A stretch of DNA of 40,015 nucleotides from Spirochaetaceae bacterium (lineage in GTDB: Bacteria > Spirochaetota > Spirochaetia > Treponematales > Rectinemataceae). Position 1 is the first letter of the stretch. Every line of letters starts with the position of its first letter. A program made the translations under genes and the position numbers. Shown here in pieces: positions 23,677 through 32,360 of the stretch. Under the pieces are notes generated by a model. That model saw only the letters and a list, made by a program, of their open reading frames with translations. It was not told the DNA's origin and searched no databases. The stretch is taken from assembly GCA_025355995.1 (NCBI GenBank), contig JANXYQ010000004.1, positions 1-40,015 of the forward strand, read 5' to 3'.

Positions 23677-23910
23677 ATGATTCCCCCGAAAACCGCTGCC
23701 CGATGGCAAAAGCTGATCAAGGGCTACGTGAGCAATAAATTCAGCAACGTGCCGGCCGGCCTGATGCTCTCGCGATTGAACCGGCAGCTCACAAGCGCCT
23801 TCGACGCGATCACGGGCGAAAAATGCGTGGAGGAGTTGCATGATTTCTTTGCGAAGCATGAGCAGCTATGGGCGACGACATCAATGCAATTTTCGGGTAG
23901 GAGGCTCTAG
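23677..23910 (+). CDS. Small protein of unknown function
   Basis: A 77-residue protein, mostly helical and basic at first (KTAARWQKLIKGY), with no signal peptide, membrane segment or known motif. ATG 23677 follows AAGGA by 4 nt. The sequence around it is less GC-rich and uses more AT-ending codons (AAATTC, AATAAA) than the rest of the window. The next open frame, the start of the pseudogene, begins at the base after its stop. It may be an accessory gene acquired together with the pseudogene, or itself a fragment of a longer protein. I do not recognise it. Confidence 0.5.
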   Translation: MIPPKTAARWQKLIKGYVSNKFSNVPAGLMLSRLNRQLTSAFDAITGEKCVEELHDFFAKHEQLWATTSMQFSGRRL

Positions 23911-24724
23911 ATGCTAGTAGATATCGCGACCGCCGCGGCGGCGATTGGATCGGAGGGACGATCCCCTACTTCATGGGCAAGGATGGGGGAGTGATCTCGA
24001 AGGACTGAGTCTACATCGACGAGGCCCCGCCCTTCTCCAAGGACTGCCGGATCTCCTTCTCTGGCGAGGCCGATCTCCCGCGCCTACTCCGTGACGCGCC
24101 GGAGAACGGGTTCTCGGTCCTCATCATCCCGGCGACGAGCCCCGCCCACGTCTCGTACGCGAAGGACGCACCGGACTACGATGGCTTATTCATGAAGCCC
24201 ATCATCGGATGGATCGCCGGGTCCCATCTCGACGACCTCGGCAAGGTAAGCCCGAAGGTCTTCAACGGCAGGACGGGCAACTCCATTGATTTCGAGGAGG
24301 AGGGATTCTCCGTCCGCGACTGCATCGTCAATGGCAAGAAAAGAAACCTCGCGAAATACGTCGCGGAAGTGAAGGTCGATACGAGGCTGCCCCTCGTCGC
24401 CGATTACAACGGCACGAAGGTCAATGTCGCTTCCAATCCATAGACGAAAAATCCGGCACGGTTTCCATGCATGCCCCCGTATTCAAGGGCGTCCACTACA
24501 AGATTGCCGAGCCCATCGATGATTACGTCAAGCAATTCACCTCCGCGATGCCCACCAAATTGCAGGACCTGACCTTCTCCTGCAATTGCATCCTGAATTT
24601 CCTGTATTCCGATCTCGAGGGCAAGAAGACCGGATCCATCACGGGTCCCGTCATCTTCGGCGAAATCGCCTATCGGCTTTTGAACCAGACCCTCGTCTAT
24701 CTCGAAACAAGGGATGTCGGATAG
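23911..24724 (+). pseudogene. Broken gene of a conserved GTIPYFM/KPIIGWI family
   Basis: Protein-like sequence runs through the whole segment but in three frames. Frame of 23911: MLVDIATAAAAI. From about 23940: GDWIGGTIPYFMGKDGGVISKD, a TGA at 24006-24008, then continuing with VYIDEAPPFSKDCRISF, NGFSVLIIPATSPAHVSYA, YDGLFMKPIIGWIAGSHLDDL, VSPKVFNGRTG, DFEEEGFSVRDCIVNG and LPLVADYNGTKVNV. A -1 shift near 24428-24432 then moves to SIDEKSGTVSMHAPVFKGVH and FSCNCILNFLYSDLEGKKTG, ending at 24724. These segments match my memory of one conserved uncharacterised family (I believe DUF6976), in which they occur in this order in a single frame. Relative to that memory the N-terminus is shortened and ~30 residues are missing between FNGRTG and FEEEG. 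The gene would have to be inactive. Lower GC than the surroundings. Confidence 0.7.
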
Positions 24725-24741
24725 GGCAAATCCCGACGCGC

Positions 24742-24771
24742 TTTACTCTCCGTTCCCTCCTCAACTACAAT
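24742..24771 (+). promoter_or_regulatory. Promoter of the molybdenum hydroxylase gene
   Basis: TTTACT (24742-24747), an 18-nt spacer and TACAAT (24766-24771). It precedes the AAGGAG/TTG start by about 65 nt. Confidence 0.5.
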
Positions 24772-24848
24772 AAGCCATCGGCGTCCCCGGCGCGCGCGAG
24801 TCGCCGGCGGCGAAGCAATTGGCCCTAGCGAGGCGTAAGGAGAGTTAC

Positions 24849-27692
24849 TTGTCCGAGAAAGTCCGCCTGTCGCTCACCGTGAACGGGGAGACCGTCGTCC
24901 GCGAGGTCGAGCCCTCCCTGTCCCTCCTCCGCTTCCTTCGCGAAGAGCTCGCCCTCGTCGGAGCCAAGAACGGCTGCGAGAAGGGCCACTGCGGCGCCTG
25001 CACCGTCATCGTCGACGGCGCCGCGCGCCGGTCCTGCGTACTCAAGGCTTCTCGGATGCAGGGCGCGGTAATCCAGACGATCGAGGGCCTCTCGGGACGG
25101 AATAGTCCCGCGGGAAAGCAGGCTACCGGCGGCGAGCTCCACCCGATCCAGCGGGCCTTCGTCCTCGAGGGCGCGGTGCAGTGCGGCTTTTGCACGCCCG
25201 GCATGATAATGGCGACCAAGGCCCTGCTCGACCGCGTCGGGGACCCCACGGAGGCCGAGATAGCGGAAGCGCTCAAGGACAACATGTGCCGCTGCACCGG
25301 CTACGCCTCTATCCGCAGGGCGGTACGGCGCGCCGCCCGCGAGCTCCGCGAGGGAGCGGCCGCGATCCGCGAGCCCGGCCCGGCGAGCGCAATAGGCAGC
25401 TCTCTAGCGAGCGCAGTAGGCCGCTCGCTGCCCCGCAAGGACGCCCCCGCCAAGGCCCGCGGCGACGCGATCTACGCGGAGGACCTCGCCGACGCGCGCG
25501 TCGGCCTGGCCGAGGCGCCCCTCGTCGGGAAAATGCTGTTCAGCGCGAGGGTCCACGCCCGCGTAAGGTCCGTGGATATCTCGAAGGCGCAGGCGGCGGA
25601 GGGAGTCGCTCTCGTGCTCACCGCGAAGGACGTGCCCGGCCGGAACTCTTTCGGACTCTTCGTGCCCCAGCAGCCCGTCATAGCGGGCGACGAGGTCCTG
25701 TACCTGGGCGACGTGATTGCCGTCGTGCTCGCCGATACGCGCGAGCTCGCGGAGGCGGCGAGATCCCTCATCGCGGTAGATTACGAGGACCTGCCCGTCT
25801 TGGCCTCGGCCGAGGACAACATGAGGGAGGGCGCTCCCCTCCTCCACCCGGACACCGCGAGCAATATCGTCCACGAGACCCACGTCCGCAAGATCGGGAC
25901 CGACGGGACCGACATAGAAGCGGCCTTCGCCCGCGCCGACGTCGTGATAGAGAACGACTACGAGACCCAGGGAGTCGAGCACGCCTACATGGAGCCCGAG
26001 TCCTGCCTCGCCGTGCCCGACGCGGACGGCGGCGTGACGTTGTACACGGGCAACCAGGGCTCGACCGAGTACCGCGACATGATCGCCGCCAGCCTCGCCG
26101 TGGGCGAGGACAGGGTGAGGGTGGTCCTGGTCGCCTGCGGCGGCGGCTTCGGCGGGAAGGAGGAGCCTACGGTGCAGATCCAGGCGGCGCTCGGGGCGCT
26201 CCGGACCGGCAGGCCCGTGCGCATGGCCCTCTCGCGCGAGGAGTCCATCAGGATGAGCACGAAGCGCCATCCCATGCGCATCCGCATGCGCCACGCGGCG
26301 TTGCGCGACGGCGAGATAGTGGCCCTCGAGTCCCGGGCGATCGCCGACGCGGGGGCCTACGTCTCGCAGACCGGCCCGGTGGTCTTCAGGTCGGCGGTGA
26401 CCGCCACGGGGCCCTACGAGGTCGGGGTAGTGAAGGCCGACTCCTATGGAGTCTGTACCCACAGGAACCCATCGGGCGCCTTCCGCGGATTCGGCTCCAC
26501 CCAGGCGAGCTTCGCCTGCGAGATACAGATGGACGAGATCGCCCGAGCGATCGGGATGGACCCGGTCGAGCTCAGGCGGAGGAACGGCTTCGCGCCCGGC
26601 AAGCGCACGGGCACGGGACAGGTGCTGGACGAAGGAGTGGGCTACCTCGGCACGCTCGAGGCGGCCGCGCTCGCCCTGTCCCGCATGCGCGCGGAATTCG
26701 GCGCGGCGCCCCCTCCTGCGGGCAAGCGCTTAGGCTTCGGGATCGCGAGCTCCTACAAGAACGTGGGCATCGGCACCGGCATCCCCGACGGAGCTGGCGC
26801 GATCGTGGAGCTGATGCCCGACGGCCGCGTCTCGGTGCGCACCGGAGCGGCCGACATGGGACAGGGCTCGGACACCGTCGCGGCCCAGATCGCCGCGGAC
26901 GCCCTCGGCGTGCCCTACGACCTCATCGACGTGGTCGCCTGCGACACGCGCTCCTGTCCCGACGGCGGCATGACGACGGCCTCGAGGCAGACCTTCGTGA
27001 CGGGCAACGCGGTCAAGCAGGCCGCCTCGGCGCTCCGGGTCCGGCTGGCGGGGATACTCCCGGAACCGGACGCGTTGCGCGACGCCGAAGGCGGAGCGGC
27101 CGGCATTAGGGCGGCGCGCGCGCGAGCCCTCGCGGCGGGCCAAGCCGTGCGGGAGGAGGCGTTCTTCCTCCCGCCTGCCACCAGGCCCCATAGGACGAGC
27201 GCGGCCCTCGAGCCGGGCGAGGCTCCATCCGTCCTCGACATACACTACGCGTATTGCTTCGCGAGCGCCGCAGTCGCGGTCGAGGTGGATTCGGCCACGG
27301 GCGCCGTCCGCCCCCTGAGCCTCTGCATAGCGCAGGACGTCGGCGTGGCCATCAATCCGATGAGCATCGTCGGCCAGATCGAGGGAGCGGCGGCGATGGG
27401 CCTGGGCTACGCGCTCTCGGAGAATTTCGTCGCGAACGAGGGCGGGGTCGTCACGGACACGTTGCGCAAGCTCGGAGTGCCCCGCATGGCCGACATGCCG
27501 CCCATCGAGGTCGTCATCGTCCAAGTGCCGCAGCCGGGCGGCCCCTTCGGGGCCAAGGGCATGGGCGAGGTGGGGCTCAATCCCGTGGCGCCCGCCATAT
27601 CCAACGCGATATTCGATGCCGTCGGGGCGCGGTTGCGCTCCCTCCCGATGACGCCGGGCAAGGTTCTGGAGGCTATGGAAAGGAAGACCTAG
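24849..27692 (+). CDS. Fused xanthine-dehydrogenase-family molybdenum hydroxylase
   Basis: A 947-residue cytoplasmic enzyme fusing two subunits usually encoded separately. Residues 1-165: the [2Fe-2S] subunit with C43-x4-C48-x2-C51 and C63, then C112-x2-C115 and C147-x-C149. Residues ~190-947: the molybdopterin subunit with GGGFGGKEEP, NPSGAFRGFGSTQASFACE, GAADMGQGSDTV and the catalytic-Glu motif GPFGAKGMGEVG near residue 905. It would hydroxylate an N-heterocycle or aldehyde. There is no FAD domain or separate FAD subunit nearby, so the electron acceptor is unknown. The fusion and the GAFRGFGS loop resemble XdhD-type selenium-dependent hydroxylases; selenium is inference only. TTG 24849 follows AAGGAG by 6 nt. 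The stop overlaps that of the convergent kinase. Confidence 0.88.
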   Translation: MSEKVRLSLTVNGETVVREVEPSLSLLRFLREELALVGAKNGCEKGHCGACTVIVDGAARRSCVLKASRMQGAVIQTIEGLSGRNSPAGKQATGGELHPIQRAFVLEGAVQCGFCTPGMIMATKALLDRVGDPTEAEIAEALKDNMCRCTGYASIRRAVRRAARELREGAAAIREPGPASAIGSSLASAVGRSLPRKDAPAKARGDAIYAEDLADARVGLAEAPLVGKMLFSARVHARVRSVDISKAQAAEGVALVLTAKDVPGRNSFGLFVPQQPVIAGDEVLYLGDVIAVVLADTRELAEAARSLIAVDYEDLPVLASAEDNMREGAPLLHPDTASNIVHETHVRKIGTDGTDIEAAFARADVVIENDYETQGVEHAYMEPESCLAVPDADGGVTLYTGNQGSTEYRDMIAASLAVGEDRVRVVLVACGGGFGGKEEPTVQIQAALGALRTGRPVRMALSREESIRMSTKRHPMRIRMRHAALRDGEIVALESRAIADAGAYVSQTGPVVFRSAVTATGPYEVGVVKADSYGVCTHRNPSGAFRGFGSTQASFACEIQMDEIARAIGMDPVELRRRNGFAPGKRTGTGQVLDEGVGYLGTLEAAALALSRMRAEFGAAPPPAGKRLGFGIASSYKNVGIGTGIPDGAGAIVELMPDGRVSVRTGAADMGQGSDTVAAQIAADALGVPYDLIDVVACDTRSCPDGGMTTASRQTFVTGNAVKQAASALRVRLAGILPEPDALRDAEGGAAGIRAARARALAAGQAVREEAFFLPPATRPHRTSAALEPGEAPSVLDIHYAYCFASAAVAVEVDSATGAVRPLSLCIAQDVGVAINPMSIVGQIEGAAAMGLGYALSENFVANEGGVVTDTLRKLGVPRMADMPPIEVVIVQVPQPGGPFGAKGMGEVGLNPVAPAISNAIFDAVGARLRSLPMTPGKVLEAMERKT

Positions 27693-28942
27693 AAGGCGAC
27701 CCTGACCGAAGTGCCGGGGCCCGGGCCCCGGGACAGGGCTCCGCCTATCTGCTTCGCGAGCATCGCGACTATCATCGTTCCGAGGCCCTCGGCATCGCCG
27801 CCCGGAGAGGCGGGAATGCCGACCCCGTCGTCGCTAACCTCGAGTTCCAGCCTGCCCTCGCGCCGGAGGAGGGCGATCCTGAGGCTCCCCCTCGCGTCCC
27901 CGGGGAAGGCATATTTCATCGCGTTGGTGGCGAGCTCGTTGACGATGAGCCCGACCGCGACCGAAGTCTTCGCGTCCACCTCCGCGCTCTCGAGCTCGAA
28001 TTCCAGCCGAATCTTCTCCGGGTCCGAGGAATACCCGCCCAATAAGCGCTCGGCCAAATCCCGTATATAGATGTCGAGGCGGACGCCCTTAGTAGGATCC
28101 TCGGCGAGGAGACGATCGTAGAGCTCGGCCACGGCGTTGATGCGATCGCCCACCTTGGACATGGACGATCGGAAAGAGGGATCGTCGTTCCGCTCCGCCT
28201 CGAGGGAGGTGAGGCTGGCGATGATGCCCAGGGAGTTCTTGACCCTGTGCTGGAGCTCCCTCAGGAGGAGGTTCTTCTCCTCCGAGGCTTTTCGGAGCTC
28301 CTCGTTCGCAAACTCCTTCCGGATCAGGATATAGCCGGTGCTGCCGAGGATCATCTCCAGGACGCGGACCATGAAGTGGAATACCTGGAAGATCGTCGGG
28401 ACCGTAAGGCTATAGCTGCCGGCGACCGCGATATAGACTCCCCGGGAGAGCGTGGACAGCGAGCAGAGTAGCAGCGTCGCCCCTATGAATTTCTGCAGGG
28501 ACGAGGTTCTGCCCGCGATGGAAACCAGGGCGCAGCCGGGGATGGCGAAGAGCGCGGCATCGAAGATCGATGAAAGGAGGAATTTCGCGCCTTGCGCCGG
28601 GCCCAGGGTCCACCAAGCGAGGAGCATGACCGCCAGCTGAGAGGCGAAGGCGATGCGCCAGCCCGTGCCGATCTCGCGCTTGAGCGAGAGCAGGCAGAGC
28701 CCCTCGAGGGTGACGCCGCAGAACATGAGGCTGTTGCCGAAGTAGAAGGACAGCAGGTCGGGGACGATGCCGCGCATCGCGATCAGCACCCAGGCGGCGA
28801 GCTGGAAAACGCGGCCGATCATGAAGAGGCTATCGTACTTCCAAGGGACCTTCCGGGTCGCGAAGAACAGGAGGAGGATAGCCAATGCGTTGCCGAGCAC
28901 AAGGACGACGAGGAGGGTCCTGATGTCGAGGGAGAGGATCAT
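27689..28942 (-). CDS. Membrane sensor histidine kinase, HisKA_2/HWE-like
   Basis: A 417-residue histidine kinase. Residues ~1-205 form about seven membrane helices (LLVVLVLGNALAILLLFFA and so on), with no large extracytoplasmic loop, as in 7TM-type sensors. A short coiled coil leads to a HisKA_2-like dimerisation helix with phosphoacceptor His232 (LLLRELQHRVKNSLGIIASL), followed by a HATPase domain with NELATNAMKYAF (N box) and SDDGVGIP (G1). The QHRVKN context is that of the short-kinase class that often uses a separate receiver. Start ATG 28942 overlaps the receiver stop (ATGA); GGGGA is upstream. It is third in the operon kinase-receiver-kinase. Signal unknown. Confidence 0.9.
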   Translation of the reverse strand: MILSLDIRTLLVVLVLGNALAILLLFFATRKVPWKYDSLFMIGRVFQLAAWVLIAMRGIVPDLLSFYFGNSLMFCGVTLEGLCLLSLKREIGTGWRIAFASQLAVMLLAWWTLGPAQGAKFLLSSIFDAALFAIPGCALVSIAGRTSSLQKFIGATLLLCSLSTLSRGVYIAVAGSYSLTVPTIFQVFHFMVRVLEMILGSTGYILIRKEFANEELRKASEEKNLLLRELQHRVKNSLGIIASLTSLEAERNDDPSFRSSMSKVGDRINAVAELYDRLLAEDPTKGVRLDIYIRDLAERLLGGYSSDPEKIRLEFELESAEVDAKTSVAVGLIVNELATNAMKYAFPGDARGSLRIALLRREGRLELEVSDDGVGIPASPGGDAEGLGTMIVAMLAKQIGGALSRGPGPGTSVRVAF

Positions 28943-29340
28943 GCCGATTCCCCGGGGGAGAAAGCCTCGCGAACCATCGAGGTCAGGCGTCCCCTGCCGT
29001 AGGGCTTCGCCAGGCACGCGACTAATCCGGCCTCTTCCCGCAGGCGGTCCATTTGCTCGTCCCCGGCATGGCCGCTCAGCATCGCGAGCTTGATGGACGG
29101 ATGCTCGGAATGCACCTTCTTGAGGAATTCATCCCCCCGCATCCCGGGCATCAGCCAATCCGAGACGACCATGGCCACCTGTATGCCCCGGCTCGCGAGT
29201 CTCTCGATCGCCTCCAGGCCCTGCTCGGCGCTGAAAGCCGTTTCGTAGATGAAGGAATCGCCGAAGGCGAGCCGCAGCTCCTGCCTCATCGACAGGAGCA
29301 GGATGGCCTCGTCGTCGACGAGGAGGAGGGCTGCCGCCAT
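28939..29340 (-). CDS. Stand-alone response-regulator receiver domain
   Basis: A 133-residue CheY-like protein with one receiver domain and no output. Acidic pair DD at residues 9-10, phosphoacceptor Asp61 (VVSDWLMPGMRGDEF), a Thr/Ser-position Ser (MLSGHAGDE) and the conserved Lys in CLAKPYGRG. The GMRGDEF loop and AKPYG differ from the common GLDG and VKPF. It lies 2 nt after the first kinase and overlaps the second by 4 nt, so its place between two kinases suggests it passes phosphate between them, or that both control it. The partner output protein is not in this window. Confidence 0.92.
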   Translation of the reverse strand: MAAALLLVDDEAILLLSMRQELRLAFGDSFIYETAFSAEQGLEAIERLASRGIQVAMVVSDWLMPGMRGDEFLKKVHSEHPSIKLAMLSGHAGDEQMDRLREEAGLVACLAKPYGRGRLTSMVREAFSPGESA

Positions 29341-29342
29341 CC

Positions 29343-31526
29343 TCACGCCTCTCCGCGGATCGGGAGTCGAACCGTGAATGCGGTCCCTCTCTGCTTCCGG
29401 GTGAAGGAGATGGTCCCGCCCGCGGACTCGGATATCCTCTTGCAATAGGCGAGGCCCAGGCCCATGCCCTCGGCGAGGGGCCGGGTCGTGACGAAGGGCT
29501 CGAAGAGCCGGTCCGCCACGAGGGCCGAGATGCCCTCGCCCTCGTCGTCGACGCTTACGAGCGCGTAGTCGCCCTCGCGGCGTATCGAAAGGGCGAGCCT
29601 CCCCCCGCCGCCCATAGCCTGGAGGGCGTTCTGTATGAGGTGCGCCCACAGGCGCACGAAGGAGGCCTCGTCGCCCCGCACCGGAGGCAGGTCGGCGAAG
29701 TCGGTCCTCAGAACGATGGAATTCGGCAGGCGATTCTTTAGGAGCAACAGGGCCCGCTCCATCGACTGCCGAAGGAGGAAAGCGCCCGACGCGCCTTCCG
29801 ACTGGGATTCGGCAGCGTACTCGCGGACGGCCTGTACCGAGGCGATCACTTGGTCCACCGCTGCGTCGACGATGTAGGCCGATCGGTGGAGGATGGAAAG
29901 GCGAAACAGGTTCTTTAGGACTGGATTCGCGAAATCCTCCGAGAAATCTCGGATGGCGCCCTCGTCGACCGCGCTGAGGCCCGCCTCGCGCAGTTCCGCG
30001 GCGAGGGACCCGAGTTCGGCCGATGGAATTCCGGGACCCGATAGCTCCTGCAGGGTTCGGCCCAGCACCTGCGGCGCATAACGCCTGAATAGGGAGAGCT
30101 GGCGCTCGTCCATCGCGAGGAGGCGTTCGGCCAAGCCCCCTTCCGCGTCCGCGAGGACCGAGCCGATCGCCCCGTTGGCCGACCTGATCGCGTTAAGCGG
30201 CGAATTGAGCTCGTGCGCGATACCGGCGGCGAGGCGCCCCAGCGTGGCCTCGCGCGCGTTGCGCAGGACGCTCTCCTGCATGGCCTCGGTCCGCTTGACC
30301 ATGAAGGTCAGGTTCTCGTTGGTCGCGGACAGCCCCTCGTTCGCTATCTGGAGTTCGGTCGTTCGCTCGTCGACCTTCAGCTCCAGGACCTCGTTCGCCC
30401 GCAGCAGCGTCTTGCGCTCTCGCCTCTTGGACAGCAGATAGACGACAAGTCCGGTAACCGCGAGGAGGAGGAGGGTGATGGAGGCCTGGATGAGGTCTCG
30501 GAAGCGCACCCAAAGAGGCACTGGCGGGTCGACGATCTCGGCCCCCTCGGGAACCAGGCTAAGGGAGGAGCCGAATCGAGCTAGGGCCGGATAATGGACG
30601 AAGCCCGAGCTGAGTCCCTCCGAGCTGATCCAGGCCCCGGGCTTCTTCCCGTCCAGGACGATGGAAAGCCCCAGGCCGGCGGCCGCCTTCCCGAAGTCCC
30701 GGGCCGATACGCCCACTCCCCCGACGAGGCCCTCGCCGAGGAATTCCCGGATAAACGCGAGAACGGGCAGGCCGTAACCGCCTTCGATCGAGGAGATGAG
30801 CTCCTTTCCGACGAGGAGGCGCCCCTCGGCGTTCGCCCAGCCGGGGCTCAGCAGTATCACGAAGGATTCCTTAGGGGAGGCGCGGAGGGCGGCGTCCACG
30901 GAGTCGTGGGTCGGGTTGAGGACGATCGTCAGCCGCAGGCTCGGATACTCGGTCTGGAGCTTCGATACCTCCGAAAGATAGGTAGAGGCATCGGCGCCGA
31001 TCGTCGCCAAGATGCAGGCCTGCTTGGCGTTCGGGAAGAGAGCCCGCCCCAGCTCCAGGTTCTCCTTCGTGAAATTGACCGTGTTCATTTGAAAAAGGCC
31101 GACCACGTCCGAGTATAAATTCCTCGCCCTTTCCGTAGCTTCGAATGAGACGATCGGCACGAGGGGATAGTGGCCCTTCCGGAACCGGACCGCGAGATCT
31201 ATGGATGGATCGCCCTGCGCGACAACGAGGGCGAGCTTCCTCCCGCTCAGGCGCTCGGCCAGCTCCTCGCCGGCCAATTCGAAGCCCCGCTCGGAGGGCG
31301 GGAAGGAGAAGGCCGAGAATCGGTAGTTGAAGACGCTCGCGCCGGGATCGCGGGCATGCCAAGCCTGGGCGAAGGACTGCTCCATGAGGAAGGCGCGCTC
31401 CTCCAAGCTTACCGATGTGATGAAGAGGACGGTGCTCTGGCTCGGGGACGTACGCGCCGCCTGGGCTTGGGTCTGCGCTCCGAGCGAGAGCAGCAGGAGG
31501 GGGAAAAATGCGATCGATAGGCGCAT
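29343..31526 (-). CDS. Sensor histidine kinase with ABC-binding-protein-like sensor domain
   Basis: A 727-residue kinase. Signal peptide (residues 1-23), a periplasmic domain of ~310 residues resembling the substrate-binding protein fold of PF04392-type sensors (TVLFITSVSLEERAFLMEQ ... FVILLSPGWANAEG ... VLAFIREFLGEGLVGGVGVS), a membrane helix (about 345-367), a coiled coil (370-425), a HisKA-type helix with His438 (GRLAAGIAHELNSPLNAIR), a ~120-residue insert, and a HATPase domain (LIQNALQAMGGGG, VDDEGEGIS, GMGLGLAYCKRI). Ligand binding outside the cell would control autophosphorylation. The lone receiver follows by 2 nt. No ribosome-binding site; TATGCT lies 8 nt before the ATG. Ligand unknown; the family often senses small organic molecules. 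Confidence 0.9.
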   Translation of the reverse strand: MRLSIAFFPLLLLSLGAQTQAQAARTSPSQSTVLFITSVSLEERAFLMEQSFAQAWHARDPGASVFNYRFSAFSFPPSERGFELAGEELAERLSGRKLALVVAQGDPSIDLAVRFRKGHYPLVPIVSFEATERARNLYSDVVGLFQMNTVNFTKENLELGRALFPNAKQACILATIGADASTYLSEVSKLQTEYPSLRLTIVLNPTHDSVDAALRASPKESFVILLSPGWANAEGRLLVGKELISSIEGGYGLPVLAFIREFLGEGLVGGVGVSARDFGKAAAGLGLSIVLDGKKPGAWISSEGLSSGFVHYPALARFGSSLSLVPEGAEIVDPPVPLWVRFRDLIQASITLLLLAVTGLVVYLLSKRRERKTLLRANEVLELKVDERTTELQIANEGLSATNENLTFMVKRTEAMQESVLRNAREATLGRLAAGIAHELNSPLNAIRSANGAIGSVLADAEGGLAERLLAMDERQLSLFRRYAPQVLGRTLQELSGPGIPSAELGSLAAELREAGLSAVDEGAIRDFSEDFANPVLKNLFRLSILHRSAYIVDAAVDQVIASVQAVREYAAESQSEGASGAFLLRQSMERALLLLKNRLPNSIVLRTDFADLPPVRGDEASFVRLWAHLIQNALQAMGGGGRLALSIRREGDYALVSVDDEGEGISALVADRLFEPFVTTRPLAEGMGLGLAYCKRISESAGGTISFTRKQRGTAFTVRLPIRGEA

Positions 31527-31534
31527 CTACTAGA

Positions 31535-31562
31535 AGCATAGCCGGATTTCGAGTCGAATCAA
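31535..31562 (-). promoter_or_regulatory. Promoter of the kinase-receiver-kinase operon, leaderless layout
   Basis: On the minus strand TTGATT (31562-31557), a 16-nt spacer and TATGCT (31540-31535), then 8 nt to the ATG at 31526. Confidence 0.55.
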
Positions 31563-31601
31563 CGAGGCGGGGCATAAAACGATCTGCGCGCGAGACGGAG
31601 C

Positions 31602-32360
31602 CTAGCGAAAAAAAGCGCTGGGCGCGGAGGCCGCGCCGAAGGGCACGCCGAAGCAGGAGGCCAGGCGCCCGGCTTCCAGGGCCTCGGCGACCGGACCCCG
31701 GAATTGATCCGAGCCCCCGCGCATCAGCGAAACCTCGTCGGCGGCGTAGGCCGCGAAGGCGGCGTCGTGGGTGCTGAAGACCAGCGTCCGGCCGGAGGCC
31801 GCGAGGGCGCGCACCGCGTCCGCCACCATCCGGGCGTGCGCGGGGTCCAGCATGGAGGTCGGCTCGTCCATCACGATCGCGGGCGTGTCCTGAGCGAGGC
31901 AGCGCGCTATGCGCACGAGCTGCAGCTCGCCGCCCGACAGCTCGTTCACGCGCCGGCCCGCGAGATCGGCGGCGCCGGCGCCCTCCAGGGCGCGATAGGC
32001 GGCGTCCTCGTCGGCCTTCGCCGGCTGGGCGAAGGCGCCCAGCCGCGGCGCGCGGCCGAGCAGCGCGTATTCGAGGGCCGAGAGGGCAAAGCTCATGCGC
32101 TCGAACTGGGGCAGGAAGGCCACGAGCCTCGCGGCGGCCCTCGGGGCGAGGGTCGCGAGGTCGCGGCCGCCGAGGAGCACCCTGCCCGAGGAAGGCGCGA
32201 TGTTGCCGATGAGGGCGCCGAGCAGGGTCGACTTGCCGCAGCCGTTGGGGCCGAGTATCGCCAGGGAGGAGCCGCTCGCGGCGCCGACGCTCGCCCCGCG
32301 AAGGGCCTCGGAGGCGGCGCGCGGGTAGCGGTAGCGCAGGGCCACGGCCTCTATCCTCAT
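31602..32360 (-). CDS. FecE/BtuD-type ABC transporter ATPase
   Basis: A 252-residue ATPase with Walker A GPNGCGKST, signature ELSGGELQLVRIARCL, Walker B AIVMDEPTSMLD and H-loop STHD. It powers the permease at 32357-33367, with which it overlaps by 4 nt (ATGA). The FecE/BtuD pattern suggests import of iron-siderophore, haem, cobalamin or an oxyanion. The C-terminal part (RGPVAEALEAGRLASCFGVPF) is normal for the family. It is last in the binding protein-permease-ATPase order. The next operon downstream is the kinase set; no terminator is visible between them. Confidence 0.93.
   Translation of the reverse strand: MRIEAVALRYRYPRAASEALRGASVGAASGSSLAILGPNGCGKSTLLGALIGNIAPSSGRVLLGGRDLATLAPRAAARLVAFLPQFERMSFALSALEYALLGRAPRLGAFAQPAKADEDAAYRALEGAGAADLAGRRVNELSGGELQLVRIARCLAQDTPAIVMDEPTSMLDPAHARMVADAVRALAASGRTLVFSTHDAAFAAYAADEVSLMRGGSDQFRGPVAEALEAGRLASCFGVPFGAASAPSAFFR

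Noticed and set aside
25181-27109. 642-codon frame overlapping the molybdenum hydroxylase
   Set aside because: Same strand, wrong frame; Arg/Gly-rich nonsense, while the real frame holds all iron-sulphur and molybdopterin motifs.
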